64,000 nucleotides of DNA from VRUE01 sp963703895 (GCA_963703895.1 CAVPFX010000002.1:806001-870000); one strand, 5' to 3'. Numbered from the stretch's first letter, positions 41,338 to 53,154 are shown. A program made the numbers and translations. The notes: generated by a model from the sequence alone, not told the origin.

Positions 41338-44147
41338 TCGGCATCCAGCACGCTCGCTAGCTCGGTCCGTCGCCCGACATCGAGCTTCTGGAAGACGTGG
41401 CGCATGTGGGTCTCGATCGTCTTCTCAGTCACCGTTAGCGCTTGGGCGATCTCGCGGTTGGTCTTGCCCTCAGTGGCCATGCGGGCGACGCGCAGCTCGC
41501 TGGGGGTGAGCGACTCGACGCCGCTGTAGACGGCCTTGCGGGGGCGGGCGCCGGTGGCCTCGAGCTCGGTGCGGGCCTGCTCTTCGAGCGGTGTGGCGCC
41601 GCTGCGGTGGGCGATCTCGAGCGCTTCGCGCAGCGGCGCACGGGCTTCGCGACGCCGGTTGGCGCGACGCAGTGCCGCTCCGAGCGCGGCCAGAGCATGG
41701 GCGTGCTCCAGCCGGGCCCGCGTGCCCGCCAGTGCCGCCACGGCCTCGCGCAGGACCTCGATCGCCTCCTCGCCGGAGCAGACCGTTCCCTGCGCTCGTA
41801 GCGCGATGCCGATGCCGCGCCTACCCCCGGCCGTACGGGCGACTTCGACCGCTTCGACGGCGATCTCGCGCGCTTTCCGATCGTTGCCCAGCGCCGCTTC
41901 GCAGAGCGCCAGCCCGGTGCGCCAGGGGAATACCTCCGGATTGGCAAGGGGAAGCCAGGAGATTCGTTCGGAGGCCGCCAGGTAGTCGTGGCGGGCCTCG
42001 GCGAGGCGTCCCGTCGCTCGTCGCAGCTCGCCGCGAGCGCAGAGGAAGATCGCTGCCGGTATCCCGGTGAGGGGTGGCTGCTTGCTCCAGGGGCCGGTGA
42101 GAAGGCCCTCGGCGGTGGCGAAGTCGCCGCGGCTGACGGCGATCCGGATCGCGGCGCCCGACCAGATTCCGATTGCCGATGAGATCGGAACGCCGCGCAG
42201 AATGTGCATGGCGATGTCGGCGTCGCCGCCCGCCTCGGCCAGTTCGCCGTCGAACAACCTGATGAAGGCGCGGATGCCGTGCCCCCCGGCGACCGCGAGC
42301 GGCGCTCCCCGCTGCCGCGCAGCCTCCAGCGAGGGCTCGAAGAGATCGGCGACGACATCACTGCGGTCGGCCAGGGCGCAGGCGGAGAAGGACCCTTGGT
42401 GGGGAAACCCCGCGGTCGCGTCGGCGACGATGGCGGCGAGATCGGGGGCCGACCTTCGGGCCTGGGCCAGCCCGAGCTCGATCCGACCGAGTCCGAGCGC
42501 GTTCAGCGACGCGACCTGGGCAAGCAGCATACGTCCGGGCAGCGATCGGTTGTCAACGTCCCCGTCTGGTTCCGGCAAGTCCCCGGAGGGCACTCGCTCC
42601 AGCCCCCACGTCGTCATCAGGAGCAGCGATGCACGCAGCAATATGCCCAGCTCGCTGGCAGGGTCGATTTCGGCAAGCGACTCTTCGAGCAGCGCCGCCG
42701 CCTCCTCGCTGCCGCCGCGGAGACCAAGTGAGGTCGCTATCTCGTTGGCCAGCTCGGCTCTCGTCACCGGGTTCTCGGTCGTGGCCCGGACGGTGCGCAG
42801 GATCTCGATTCCCTCGCGGTCGGTGGCCCGCAGCAGGGCGAGGCCGAGCTGACGGCTTACGGCCGGGCGGTCCGCTCTGGCCGGCGGCTCCTGCAGCGCT
42901 CGTCGTAGATAGCGGACCGCTGTCTCGGGAGCGCCGCGGGCGAGGGCGCCGGCACTGGCCGTGCGTAGCGCCCCGACGGCCCAGTCGCCACCGCGCCGCT
43001 CCGCCAGGAGCAGGTGGGCGGCGACCGTGTCGGCGGCCGCGCCGTCGCGCTCGAGGATGCGGGCGGCGATGGCGTGATCGGCGACGCGACGCGGTGCCGG
43101 CACCTCGCTCAGCACCGCCTCCCGCACCAGCGGATGAGCGAATGCCACCGGTTGGGAGTCCGAGAGCAGCCGTGCCCGGACCAGGAGCGCGCATGACTCG
43201 GCGACGGCATCGAGCGGCAGGCCGGTGAGCTCGGCGATCAGGCGGGCCTCTGCGTTTGGCTCCAGCACGGCGACCGCCCGCGCCACGGCGATCGAGTGCT
43301 CGCCGAGCTTGGTCAAGCGCGCGAGGATCGATCGCGAGATGCTCGCGGTAGCTTTCTCGGCCGGCACCCCGGTGCCGTCGGCCGTCGAGTCCGCCAACTT
43401 GCCGTCCAGCGAGCGGAGCAGCTCGACGAGCAAGAAGGGGTTGCCGGCCGTGGCCTCGCGGCAGGTGCTGGCGAACCGCCGGCTGGGTCGGGACCCGACT
43501 TCGGCGGCCGTCAGGTCGCCAATTGCCTGCACCGAGAGCGGGGCAGGCTCGATCAACGACGCCGTCGGTTGACTGCGGATTTGATCGAGTAGCTCTTCGT
43601 GCCCGCCCGGCTCGCCGGTTCTCACCGTGAAAGCGGCCAGCATCGGCAGTCCTTCGAGGCGACGGCCGGCGTAGACGAACGCCCGTAGCGAGGTCAGGTC
43701 AGCCCACTGCGCATCGTCGATGAGCAAGACAATGGCCGAAGCCCCCGCCAAGTCAGCCATCAGCCAGTAGAGGCCGTGCTGGATCGCCAGGGGATCCGTG
43801 TCCTCGCGCCGGGCCGCCTGCAGGTCGAAGACCGGAGCCGCGAGGGCGGCGCTGCCTGTCAGCAGCTCGGCGCGCTCGGCCTCGTCGAACAAAAGCATCG
43901 GTTCGAACAGCTGCCGTACGACGCCGTAGGGGAAGTCGCGCTCGTACTCGCCACCCCGCGCCCGCAGGACGCGCATCTCGCCCGCGGTGGCAAGGCGGCC
44001 GGCGGCATCGAGCAGCGAGGTCTTGCCGGCGCCCGCTTCGCCCTCGATCGTGAGGATCTGGCCAGAGCCGCCGCGGGCCGCATCCAGCAATGCCTCGATC
44101 GTCGCGAGCTCGACATCCCTCTCCAGCAGTGCGGTCGTCGCCGGCAT
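41334..44147 (-). CDS. Large ATP-binding LuxR-family transcriptional regulator (LAL-type)
   Basis: The 937-residue protein has an N-terminal AAA/STAND ATPase: Walker A EGEAGAGKTSLLDAAG near 38, Walker B IVLLIDDAQWAD near 140. A long tetratricopeptide-like helical middle (about 380-850) follows, then a GerE-type helix-turn-helix, LTPSELRVARMATEGKTNRE with KTIETHMRHVFQKL, at the very C terminus. LAL regulators couple ATP and ligand binding to transcription activation. ATG 44147 is preferred over upstream open codons because the conserved ALLERDVELATIEALL start follows. It lies 35 nt after the amidohydrolase gene, its possible target or partner. Confidence 0.92.
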   Translation of the reverse strand: MPATTALLERDVELATIEALLDAARGGSGQILTIEGEAGAGKTSLLDAAGRLATAGEMRVLRARGGEYERDFPYGVVRQLFEPMLLFDEAERAELLTGSAALAAPVFDLQAARREDTDPLAIQHGLYWLMADLAGASAIVLLIDDAQWADLTSLRAFVYAGRRLEGLPMLAAFTVRTGEPGGHEELLDQIRSQPTASLIEPAPLSVQAIGDLTAAEVGSRPSRRFASTCREATAGNPFLLVELLRSLDGKLADSTADGTGVPAEKATASISRSILARLTKLGEHSIAVARAVAVLEPNAEARLIAELTGLPLDAVAESCALLVRARLLSDSQPVAFAHPLVREAVLSEVPAPRRVADHAIAARILERDGAAADTVAAHLLLAERRGGDWAVGALRTASAGALARGAPETAVRYLRRALQEPPARADRPAVSRQLGLALLRATDREGIEILRTVRATTENPVTRAELANEIATSLGLRGGSEEAAALLEESLAEIDPASELGILLRASLLLMTTWGLERVPSGDLPEPDGDVDNRSLPGRMLLAQVASLNALGLGRIELGLAQARRSAPDLAAIVADATAGFPHQGSFSACALADRSDVVADLFEPSLEAARQRGAPLAVAGGHGIRAFIRLFDGELAEAGGDADIAMHILRGVPISSAIGIWSGAAIRIAVSRGDFATAEGLLTGPWSKQPPLTGIPAAIFLCARGELRRATGRLAEARHDYLAASERISWLPLANPEVFPWRTGLALCEAALGNDRKAREIAVEAVEVARTAGGRRGIGIALRAQGTVCSGEEAIEVLREAVAALAGTRARLEHAHALAALGAALRRANRRREARAPLREALEIAHRSGATPLEEQARTELEATGARPRKAVYSGVESLTPSELRVARMATEGKTNREIAQALTVTEKTIETHMRHVFQKLDVGRRTELASVLDAD

Positions 44148-44182
44148 CTCTTCAGCCGCGATCGTAAACCGCGAAGGGATGT

Positions 44183-45264
44183 TCAACCGGTGAGCGCGGC
44201 GCTCTCGACGCCCGGGGTGACGAGCAGAGTGAGGGCCATCGCGACCGCCCACGGGGCCTCGCCGCCGCTCGCCTCATCGATCAGCTCGGCGATCAGTGGC
44301 TCGCTGTCGGCGGGGATCGCCGAGCCGTTGACGCCGATCGCGGCGCGGGCGAGCTCGAACATCCGGGCGGGATCGCCGCCACCGAGCATGCAGCCGCCGG
44401 CTGCGGATAGCAAGGTGGCGAGCCGCGATTCGGTTGGCGAGGGTTGCACCGCGGGCGGACCGGGAGCGGGGCCGGCGTCGGCCGCCGCTTCCCCGGCGAG
44501 CAGGCGTTCGAGCTGGCCTCCCGCGACCAGCTCGATCGCATCCGCCGGCAGGCCGGCGAAGCGGGCGCAGCGCAGCGTGATCGCCAGCACCGTGCCGAAG
44601 TCCATATAAGGCTCGTCGCTGCCGAAGAGGATCTGGCCGGGCGGGATCAGGGCGAAGAGGGCGACCAGATCGCTGGCGTTCCACCAAGAGGTGTCGAAGA
44701 AGAGGTTCGGGCGATCCGGCGCGGCACCTGCCAGAGCCAGGCGAGGTCGGAGACGCCGGCGTGGGCGAGGATCAACGGACAGCCGGGGTGGGAGGTGGCG
44801 AGGTCGGTCACGGTCTCGCCAAAGGAGCCGACCCCGGCCCCGGCGTGGATCAGCACCGGTGCTCGCGCTTCCGCCGCCACCGCGCAGATCGCCTCGACTC
44901 CCGGGTCATCGAGCCTGAAGTCCTCGGCGCGGGGATGGAGCTTGAACCCCCTGGCACCAGCGGCAAGGGCAGCGGCCGCACCTCGTGAGGAGGTGGCTCG
45001 GGGATCCAGACGGGCGAAGGGGACGAGCTGCCCCGGGTGGCGCTCGCACTCCTCGATCACGCGCCTGTTCTCAGCCTCGTAGCCGCCCTCGACGCAGAAG
45101 GGGAAGATCACCGAGCGACCGCCGACCGCGTCCAGCGCCTCGATGTGCCGCTCGCAGGTGCGAGTGCTGCCGTCGATGTCAGCGCCGGTGTGCGCGTGGC
45201 AGTCGAACGGCGCGACGCCGTCGAGCGCGGCTAGCTCGGCGTCGATGACGGCGTGCAGACTCAA
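44183..45264 (-). CDS. Amidohydrolase-2 family protein (frameshifted)
   Basis: Two frames together give one TIM-barrel metal hydrolase. The first (45264 to about 44722) has the metal motif FDCHAHTG, the carboxylated-Lys-position KLHPR, LIHAGAG and LILAHAG. The second (to 44183) continues with FDTSWWNASDL, ILFGSDEPYMDFG with the catalytic Asp, and helices to the C terminus. The frame break lies near 44720-44725, where one missing base (in GGTGCC on the minus strand) restores continuity. Start TTG 45264 overlaps the stop of the small upstream ORF. Members are hydrolases or decarboxylases; the substrate is unknown. Confidence 0.8.
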
Positions 45265-45455
45265 TGGACGCGGGTCTGCCGCTGGCCTTCGTGGCGGATG
45301 CCCTCCGCTTCTCCGGTCAGCTCGCGGCGAACCATCTCGTCGAAGCCAGGTGGAGCGAGCAAGGCCATCTGCGAGGCGATTGACAGGGCGCCGGCCAGCT
45401 CCATGCCGGCGCCGCCCAACCGTGGGCGCTTCAGCTGCGATCCGAAGAGTCTCAT
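45261..45455 (-). CDS. Small protein coupled to the amidohydrolase
   Basis: The 64-residue product starts MRLFGSQLKRPRLGGAGMEL and contains QMALLAPPGFDEMVRRELTG. No family is recognised. ATG 45455 follows GGAG, and its stop overlaps the amidohydrolase TTG (TTGA), which suggests real coupling. A longer frame to 45662 has low-complexity N-terminal residues and is not preferred. Confidence 0.55.
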   Translation of the reverse strand: MRLFGSQLKRPRLGGAGMELAGALSIASQMALLAPPGFDEMVRRELTGEAEGIRHEGQRQTRVH

Positions 45456-45555
45456 GGAGCGATACTCGGCTCCAGGGCTCCGCTTCGCATCAGGGGGCGA
45501 CCCTGAACTTTGGCTTAGGCCGTCTCCATATATCTCGAGGGAGGGGTCTGCGGAG

Positions 45556-45867
45556 TTAGACGGCGGCAGCCCTTCGCTTGCGCGCGCTGCCGTTGGCCGA
45601 GGCGCCATTGCCATTGCCATTGGCGCTGATCTTCGCCTCGCGGTAGAAGTGCTCGGTGGCACCGCGCACCGGCCGTTCTCCGGCCAGCTCGACCAGGCCG
45701 GTGCGGCGCAGCTCGGTCACGTGGTAGTTGACGTTGCTCAGCGGTGTGCGCAGCTCGTAGCTGAGGTCGCTGGGGGAGAGGGTGCGGCCTCCGTCCATCC
45801 CCAGCACTTCCAGGATTGAGATGCGAAGGGGGTGGGTATTGGCCCGGGCCAGGAGCTGCCAGTTCAT
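45556..45867 (-). CDS. ArsR-type winged-helix regulator
   Basis: The 103-residue protein has a winged helix: NWQLLARANTHPLRISILEV, the recognition region LSPSDLSYELRTPLSNVNYH, and the wing GLVELAGERPVRGATEHFYR. The C-terminal tail has a short Asn/Gly repeat and basic residues. No Cys metal site is seen. GGAGGAAG fixes ATG 45867. It is divergent from the giant secreted protein gene with palindromic AT-rich DNA in between, so it probably controls both. Confidence 0.85.
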   Translation of the reverse strand: MNWQLLARANTHPLRISILEVLGMDGGRTLSPSDLSYELRTPLSNVNYHVTELRRTGLVELAGERPVRGATEHFYREAKISANGNGNGASANGSARKRRAAAV

Positions 45868-45885
45868 GCTTCCTCCGATTTTCGA

Positions 45886-45940
45886 TTGGTTTACCAACTT
45901 CTAGGTATATAGATACCAAAAAATGATGATCTAAATCATT
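45886..45940. promoter_or_regulatory. AT-rich divergent operator/promoter region
   Basis: Within an unusually AT-rich 70 bp lie three inverted repeats: TTGGT-TT-ACCAA 45886-45897, GGTAT-ATAG-ATACC 45904-45917 and AATGAT...ATCATT 45922-45940. They sit between the ArsR-type gene and the secreted-protein gene and are plausible binding sites for that regulator. Confidence 0.6.
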
Positions 45941-45989
45941 AAAATCGGGTAGGGATAGGCAGATGGCTGACTACGAGAGGAGATTTGGG

Positions 45990-48887
45990 ATGCGGGAGGG
46001 CGCGCGGGTTTGGCTTGGGACTGGGGTATTGGCCGCCCTTCTGGCACTGACAGCTCTGGCGATGGCGGCGCCGGCGGGTGCCGTCGACATCATCGAAGAG
46101 GAGCTGCCGGAAACCAAAAACTCGGGCTGGCAGGCCGGCACCTGCAAAACCGACACGCCGGAATGCGTGCCGGAAGAACCGAATCAGTTCTTCACCCAGG
46201 CCGCGGGTCACCCGCCCGCCGGCTTCACCCAGATCATCGTCAAGCACAGCGGCGCCTTCGAAGAACCCACCGGCCACATCAAGACGGTCCTCGTCGACCT
46301 GCCGCAGGGTCTGAGCGTCAACCCCGAGGCCACTCCCAAGTGCGAACTTGTCGGAGGCAAATTCCCCATATCCGGCTGCCCGGCGAATACCCAAGTCGGC
46401 TACAGCAACGTGACCGCGTCGGCCGGGATCCCCCCGGTCTCGCTGCCGCCGGTGACCGTCCCCAACATCGCGGTCTACAACCTCGTGCCGCGGCAAGGGG
46501 AACCGGCACGCTTCGGCTTCACCCTGCCGCTTGGCCTCGGCGAAGTCTTTCTCAACGCCGGCGTCAAATGGGACGGCGACTACCACGAGTACTTCACCAT
46601 TCACGTCCCCGAGGTGCCGCTCGTGAACGCGAAGATCCTCAAGAACCGGCTGGTGTTCGACGGCACGATCGGCACCCTGCCAGGCCAAACCGGGGGCGCC
46701 TTCCTAACCACTCCCAGCACCTGCTTCAACCCCAACGAACCGGCCTTCGCGACGGTCTACAACACGATCCTCCACGCTGACTCGCAGGAGGAAGAAGCGC
46801 CGGACAACGAATACGACGTGGCCGCGCCGGCGCCGCCTTCGGCCGCCTTCCTCGCTGGCTCCGAGCGGGTGGAATCGCCGCTGCCGCGCATCGGTGGGGG
46901 CGCCCGGGTGATGCCGACCGGCTGCAACAAAATCCCCTTCGCGCCCTCTACCTCGCAGGCGCCCGCTACCAACCAGACCGACTCGCCAATGGGGGGCACC
47001 GTGACGGTCAACGTCCCCTTCGCCCCGACGGCCCCGATCTATCAGTCGAACGTGCGCAACGCCGATGTGACGCTGCCGCAGGGGCTCGGCCTCAATCCCT
47101 CCGCCGCGAGCGGATTGCAGGCCTGCACCGACGCGCAGTTCGGCAGGGGCAGCCGCAACCCGGTGAGCTGCCCGGCCGGGTCCAAGATCGGCACGGTCGC
47201 GATCGACACGCCGCCACTGCCGGATGGGACCCTGGCCGGCAACGTCTACCTCGGCACCCAGCAGAGCCGTGACCCTGCCTCCGGCAACGAGTACCGGATC
47301 TTCATCGACGCCGAGTCGGCCAGCCGCGGCCTCTCGATTCGCTTGCTCGGCAACGTCAGCGCCAACCCCCAGACCGGCCAGCTGACGGCGCAGGTGCACG
47401 AAGCGCCTCAACTTCCCTTCGACTCGGTGCGGGTCACGCTCGACGCCGGCAAGGGAACGCTGACCAGCCCACCGACCTGCGGCCCGAACAAAACCGGTCA
47501 CGCGATGACGGCCTGGTCCGGGACGCCTGACAGCGGACCCCAGGACAAAGGCTTCACCCTGACCTCCGCCCCCGGCGGCGGGCCCTGCGCGAAAACGCTC
47601 GCTGAGCGACCCTTCGCGCCGAGCTTCGCCACCAACGACAGCAACCCCAAGGCCGGCGCCTTCACCCAGTTCGCTCTCAACACCGTTCGCAACGACGGCA
47701 ACCAGGAGCTCAAGGGCGTGGACGTGACGATGCCGCCGGGCCTGACCGCCAAGCTGGCCGGCGTTCGCTACTGCCCGGCCTCCGCCATCGCCGCCGCGGC
47801 CAATGCCAGCGGCGCCGCCGAGGCGGCGCACTCGAGCTGCCCGAGCCAGAGCCTGGTCGGCAGCGCCAGCGTCAGCGCTGGCAGCGGGCCCCATCCCTAC
47901 CAGACCACCGGCAAAGCCTTCCTCGCAGGGCCCTATCGCGGAGCCCCCCTCTCCCTGGCAGTGATCACCCCCGCCACGGCCGGGCCGTTCGATCTCGGCA
48001 CGGTCGTGGTGAGGGTGGCGCTGTTCGTCGACCCCGAAACGGCCCAGGTGCACGCGGTCTCGGATCCGATCCCGCACGTGTTCGGCGGCGCCCTGCTCGA
48101 CCTCCGCTCGATCGCGGTCAAGCTCGACCGGCCGAAGTTCGCCCTCAACCCGACCAACTGCTCGGCCTTTGCGACGAAGGGAGCGCTGCGCGGCGGCGGC
48201 GCCAACCCGCTCGACCCGGCGGCGTTCAGCTCCTTCCCGGTCTCGGCGCCGTTCAAGGTCAACGACTGCGACAAGCTCGACTTCAAGCCGAAGCTCTACA
48301 TGCGGCTCTTCGGCGGCACCCGCCGCGCCAAGAGCCCGAAGCTGCGGGCGATCCTGGTGGCGCGCGACGGCGACGCCAACATCGGCCGCGCCGCGGTGAC
48401 GCTGCCGAAAGCGCTGGCGCTGGAACAGTCGAGCCTCGCCAACGTCTGCACCCGGGTCCAGTTCGCCGCCCACAAATGCCCGCAGGACTCGATCTACGGC
48501 TACGCGACGGCGGAGACGCCGCTGCTTGACGGTCCCCTGCAGGGCCCGGTCTACCTGCGCTCCTCCGACAACGAACTCCCCGACATGGTGGCGGCGCTGA
48601 ATGGCCAGGTCGACGTCGTCCTCGACGGTCGCATCGACAGCACCAAGGGCCGCCTGCGGACCACCTTCGACACCGTCCCCGACGTGCCGGTCTCCAAGTT
48701 CGCCCTGACCGTGCGCGGCGGCAAAAAGCGCGGCCTGCTGGTCAACACCCGCAGCCTCTGCGGTCGCAAGTACAAGGTCATCGCCCGCTTCACGGGCCAG
48801 AACGGCAAGAAGGCGAACCAGAAGCCGAAGCTGCGGGCGCCGTGCAAGAAGCACAAAGGCAAGGGCAAGAAGCGGCATCAGCGCTGA
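45990..48887 (+). CDS. Giant secreted beta-repeat protein
   Basis: The 965-residue protein has a signal peptide (LGTGVLAALLALTALAMAAPAGA) and at least three diverged copies of a long repeat marked by VDLPQGLSVNPEATPKCE, VTLPQGLGLNPSAASGLQAC and VTMPPGLTAKLAGVRYC, each followed by a CP-rich loop and a Val-Gly strand (CPAGSKIGTVAIDTPPL). A more divergent unit follows with VTLPKALALEQSSLANVCTR. The C terminus is very basic (KKHKGKGKKRHQR). Such proteins are abundant in Thermoleophilia and have no known function; a cell-surface structural role is likely. AGAGGAG at 45976 sets ATG 45990; ATG 45963 is possible. Confidence 0.75.
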   Translation: MREGARVWLGTGVLAALLALTALAMAAPAGAVDIIEEELPETKNSGWQAGTCKTDTPECVPEEPNQFFTQAAGHPPAGFTQIIVKHSGAFEEPTGHIKTVLVDLPQGLSVNPEATPKCELVGGKFPISGCPANTQVGYSNVTASAGIPPVSLPPVTVPNIAVYNLVPRQGEPARFGFTLPLGLGEVFLNAGVKWDGDYHEYFTIHVPEVPLVNAKILKNRLVFDGTIGTLPGQTGGAFLTTPSTCFNPNEPAFATVYNTILHADSQEEEAPDNEYDVAAPAPPSAAFLAGSERVESPLPRIGGGARVMPTGCNKIPFAPSTSQAPATNQTDSPMGGTVTVNVPFAPTAPIYQSNVRNADVTLPQGLGLNPSAASGLQACTDAQFGRGSRNPVSCPAGSKIGTVAIDTPPLPDGTLAGNVYLGTQQSRDPASGNEYRIFIDAESASRGLSIRLLGNVSANPQTGQLTAQVHEAPQLPFDSVRVTLDAGKGTLTSPPTCGPNKTGHAMTAWSGTPDSGPQDKGFTLTSAPGGGPCAKTLAERPFAPSFATNDSNPKAGAFTQFALNTVRNDGNQELKGVDVTMPPGLTAKLAGVRYCPASAIAAAANASGAAEAAHSSCPSQSLVGSASVSAGSGPHPYQTTGKAFLAGPYRGAPLSLAVITPATAGPFDLGTVVVRVALFVDPETAQVHAVSDPIPHVFGGALLDLRSIAVKLDRPKFALNPTNCSAFATKGALRGGGANPLDPAAFSSFPVSAPFKVNDCDKLDFKPKLYMRLFGGTRRAKSPKLRAILVARDGDANIGRAAVTLPKALALEQSSLANVCTRVQFAAHKCPQDSIYGYATAETPLLDGPLQGPVYLRSSDNELPDMVAALNGQVDVVLDGRIDSTKGRLRTTFDTVPDVPVSKFALTVRGGKKRGLLVNTRSLCGRKYKVIARFTGQNGKKANQKPKLRAPCKKHKGKGKKRHQR

Positions 48888-49004
48888 CGGGCCATCCCGG
48901 TAGGGGTTCCGCTTAACTTTTTCGGTGGAGAGCGGGTGGCTGACGCCGCAAGCCCACGACGAAAAAGTGCAAGACGCTCCACCCCTACCGGGATGGCCCG
49001 TCAG
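48884..49004. repeat. 105-bp palindromic element, copy 1, in a 24-bp outer stem
   Basis: The outer arms 48884-48907 and 48981-49004 are perfectly complementary over 24 bp. The inner 105 bp (48892-48996) is identical to 52635-52739, while the bases outside it differ but remain paired (CTGACGGG here). Inside, ACTTTTTCG and CGAAAAAGT form a second stem. The stop codon of the secreted-protein gene lies in the left arm, so it probably ends that transcript as well as the convergent SDR gene. Confidence 0.9.
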
Positions 49005-49019
49005 GTCCGGGATGGCCTC

Positions 49020-49733
49020 TTAGATCGGCTGGCTGGTTGGCCTGATCAGGATCTCGTTGACATCGACATTAGGGCCTTGCTCCAGGGCGTAGGTGACGGC
49101 CTTGGCGATGTCGTCGTCTTGGAGGGCCCAGTCGCCGGGGCGGTTGTCGAAGAAGGGGGTGTCGACCATGCCGGGCTCGATCAGGGTGACCTTGATCGCG
49201 TGGTTTTCGTGCATCTGGCGCAGCTCGGCGCGCAGCGACTCGCCGATCGCGGTCGCCGCCCACTTGGTCGCCGAGTAGAGCGAGCCGGGTAGAGCACGAC
49301 GCCCGGCGACCGAGCTGGTGACGATGAAATGCCCGTCGCCGCGCTCGAGCAAGTGGGGGAGGGTGGCCCGGATCGTCAGCGCCACGCCGTAGACGTTGGT
49401 AAGCACCATCGAGCGCCAATGCTCAGGCGACTCCTCGAGAAAGCCGCGCGTGGCCCCGAAGCCGGCATTGGCAAAGACCGCATCGATGCGACCGAAGCCC
49501 TCGAGCGCAGCCGCCGCCATCCCCTCAACCTGCTCCCACTCGGTGACGTCGCACTGAACAGCCAGAGCCCGATCGGCCCCGCCGAGCTCCTCAACAAGCT
49601 CCTCCAGCGGCTCCAACCGTCGCGCCGCCAACACCAGCCGGTACTTCGGTACAGCAGCCCGCGCCGTCGCAGCGCCTATGCCGCTCGAAGCCCCGGTAAT
49701 CAGCAGAACGGGATCGCTTGCGCTGGTCTCCAC
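49020..49733 (-). CDS. Short-chain dehydrogenase/reductase
   Basis: The 237-residue classical SDR has LLITGASSGIGAATARA for cofactor binding, the FANAGFG strand near 90, catalytic Ser in VTSSVAGRRALPG and YSATKWA with Tyr and Lys near 155. The substrate is unknown. GTG 49733 stands 6 nt after a GAGAAT -10 on the minus strand; further upstream codons run into the 26-bp hairpin. Confidence 0.9.
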   Translation of the reverse strand: METSASDPVLLITGASSGIGAATARAAVPKYRLVLAARRLEPLEELVEELGGADRALAVQCDVTEWEQVEGMAAAALEGFGRIDAVFANAGFGATRGFLEESPEHWRSMVLTNVYGVALTIRATLPHLLERGDGHFIVTSSVAGRRALPGSLYSATKWAATAIGESLRAELRQMHENHAIKVTLIEPGMVDTPFFDNRPGDWALQDDDIAKAVTYALEQGPNVDVNEILIRPTSQPI

Positions 49734-49739
49734 CCGACG

Positions 49740-49745
49740 ATTCTC
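49740..49745 (-). promoter_or_regulatory. Leaderless -10 (GAGAAT, minus strand) for SDR
   Basis: On the minus strand GAGAAT ends 6 nt before GTG 49733, matching the leaderless spacing elsewhere in the window. Confidence 0.4.
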
Positions 49746-49761
49746 GCACCTCGCTTGAACC

Positions 49762-49829
49762 GGGCGAGTGCCCCGGGGTCGGCGGACACTCAGCGCGAAG
49801 CGCGTCCGCCGACCCCGGGGCACTCGCCC
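49762..49829. repeat. Perfect 26-bp-arm hairpin in divergent intergenic region
   Basis: Arms 49762-49787 and 49804-49829 are perfectly complementary over 26 bp and enclose 16 nt that themselves contain GCGC-GAA-GCGC. It lies between the divergent SDR and ccmE genes, so it is not a 3'-end terminator for either. Confidence 0.85.
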
Positions 49830-49861
49830 CGCCCGACCGAGCTTGCGATAATCCCGGCTTC

Positions 49862-50252
49862 GTGGATCCCCAGCGCAAGCGGAAGATCCGGCTCGTAGTC
49901 GCCCTAAGCGTCGCCGTCCTCCTGGCGGTGGCGCTCGTCTACACCTCTTTCAGCGCCGCCACGGCGGCCAAGGAGCCATCGCAGTTGCTCAGCGCGGCAC
50001 CGGGAACCACCTATGACATGACGGGCAGGGTCGTCAAGGGGTCGGTTCGCAAGGGCGACGAAGAGCTTCGCTTCCGCGTCGCCGATCGCGACGGGGGCGG
50101 CGAGAGCATTCCGGTCACCTACAGCGGCACCGTCCCGGATCCCTTCCGGGGTGGGCGCGAGATCGTCCTCACCGGCGAAGTCCAGAACGGCGTCTTCGTC
50201 GGCCAGCGGGACACCTTGGTGACCAAGTGCCCGTCGAAGTTCACCACCTCGA

Positions 50253-50263
<11 letters not shown>
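49862..50263 (+). CDS. ccmE: Cytochrome c maturation heme chaperone CcmE, cysteine type
   Basis: The 133-residue protein has the CcmE layout: basic N terminus, one membrane helix (VVALSVAVLLAVALVYTSFS), and an OB-fold domain with VKGSVRKGDEELRFRVAD and FRGGREIVLTGEVQNGVFVG. The heme-binding histidine motif (normally HDEKY-like) is replaced by TKCPSKF, a Cys-x-x-x-aromatic form. GTG 49862 is close to a GATAAT box (49846 region). It overlaps ccmF by 11 nt. Confidence 0.85.
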
Positions 50264-52659
<2,396 letters not shown>

Positions 52660-52749
52660 CTTTTTCGGTGGAGAGCGGGTGGCTGACGCCGCAAGCCCAC
52701 GACGAAAAAGTGCAAGACGCTCCACCCCTACCGGGATGGACCCCCAGAC

Positions 52750-52974
52750 TCAGATCTTCAGCAGTACGAGGGTGTTGACGGCGAAGAGGATGGCGAAGAA
52801 GATCGTCGCGCGGTCGAGATTGCGCTCGACCATCGAGCCGCCGCCGAAGGCGCTGCCGCCACCGCCGATGCCGAAGGCGCCGGAGAGGCCGGTGTCTTTG
52901 CCGGAGTGCAGCAGGATCAGGAAGATCAGCACTCCGCTGATGATCACCTGCAGGATTCCCAAGAGCGTGTACAT
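52750..52974 (-). CDS. secG: Preprotein translocase subunit SecG
   Basis: The 74-residue protein has two helices (ILQVIISGVLIFLILLHSG and TIFFAILFAVNTLVLLK) around the Gly-rich loop GLSGAFGIGGGGSAFGG, the SecG signature. SecG assists SecYE protein export. The start is ATG 52974; a TACCAT box lies 8 nt upstream on the minus strand. The long open frame continuing upstream is the shadow of alkB. Confidence 0.93.
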   Translation of the reverse strand: MYTLLGILQVIISGVLIFLILLHSGKDTGLSGAFGIGGGGSAFGGGSMVERNLDRATIFFAILFAVNTLVLLKI

Positions 52975-52982
52975 CGCGGGAG

Positions 52983-52988
52983 ATGGTA
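52983..52988 (-). promoter_or_regulatory. Leaderless -10 (TACCAT, minus strand) for secG
   Basis: On the minus strand TACCAT ends 8 nt before ATG 52974. Confidence 0.4.
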
Positions 52989-53080
52989 GCGAGGAAGACG
53001 CCTTGTGGTCGTGCAACGCATTTCGGCGCGCATGGGCCCGTAGAAAGCGTCGCACCTCCAAGACATGATCATCCAAATTG

Positions 53081-53116
53081 TTGTGTCGGTTTACAAATCG
53101 CGCTATCTTGTAAACC
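53081..53116 (+). promoter_or_regulatory. alkB promoter with 9-bp-arm operator
   Basis: TTGTGT (53081-53086), 17 nt, and TATCTT (53104-53109) make a promoter. GGTTTACAA 53088-53096 and TTGTAAACC 53108-53116 form a perfect inverted repeat spanning the -10. This fits repression by the TetR-type regulator encoded at the end of the operon. Confidence 0.7.
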
Positions 53117-53154
53117 AAGAGGACGCTTTCTGGGGATTTGACAAGGAGGATGGG

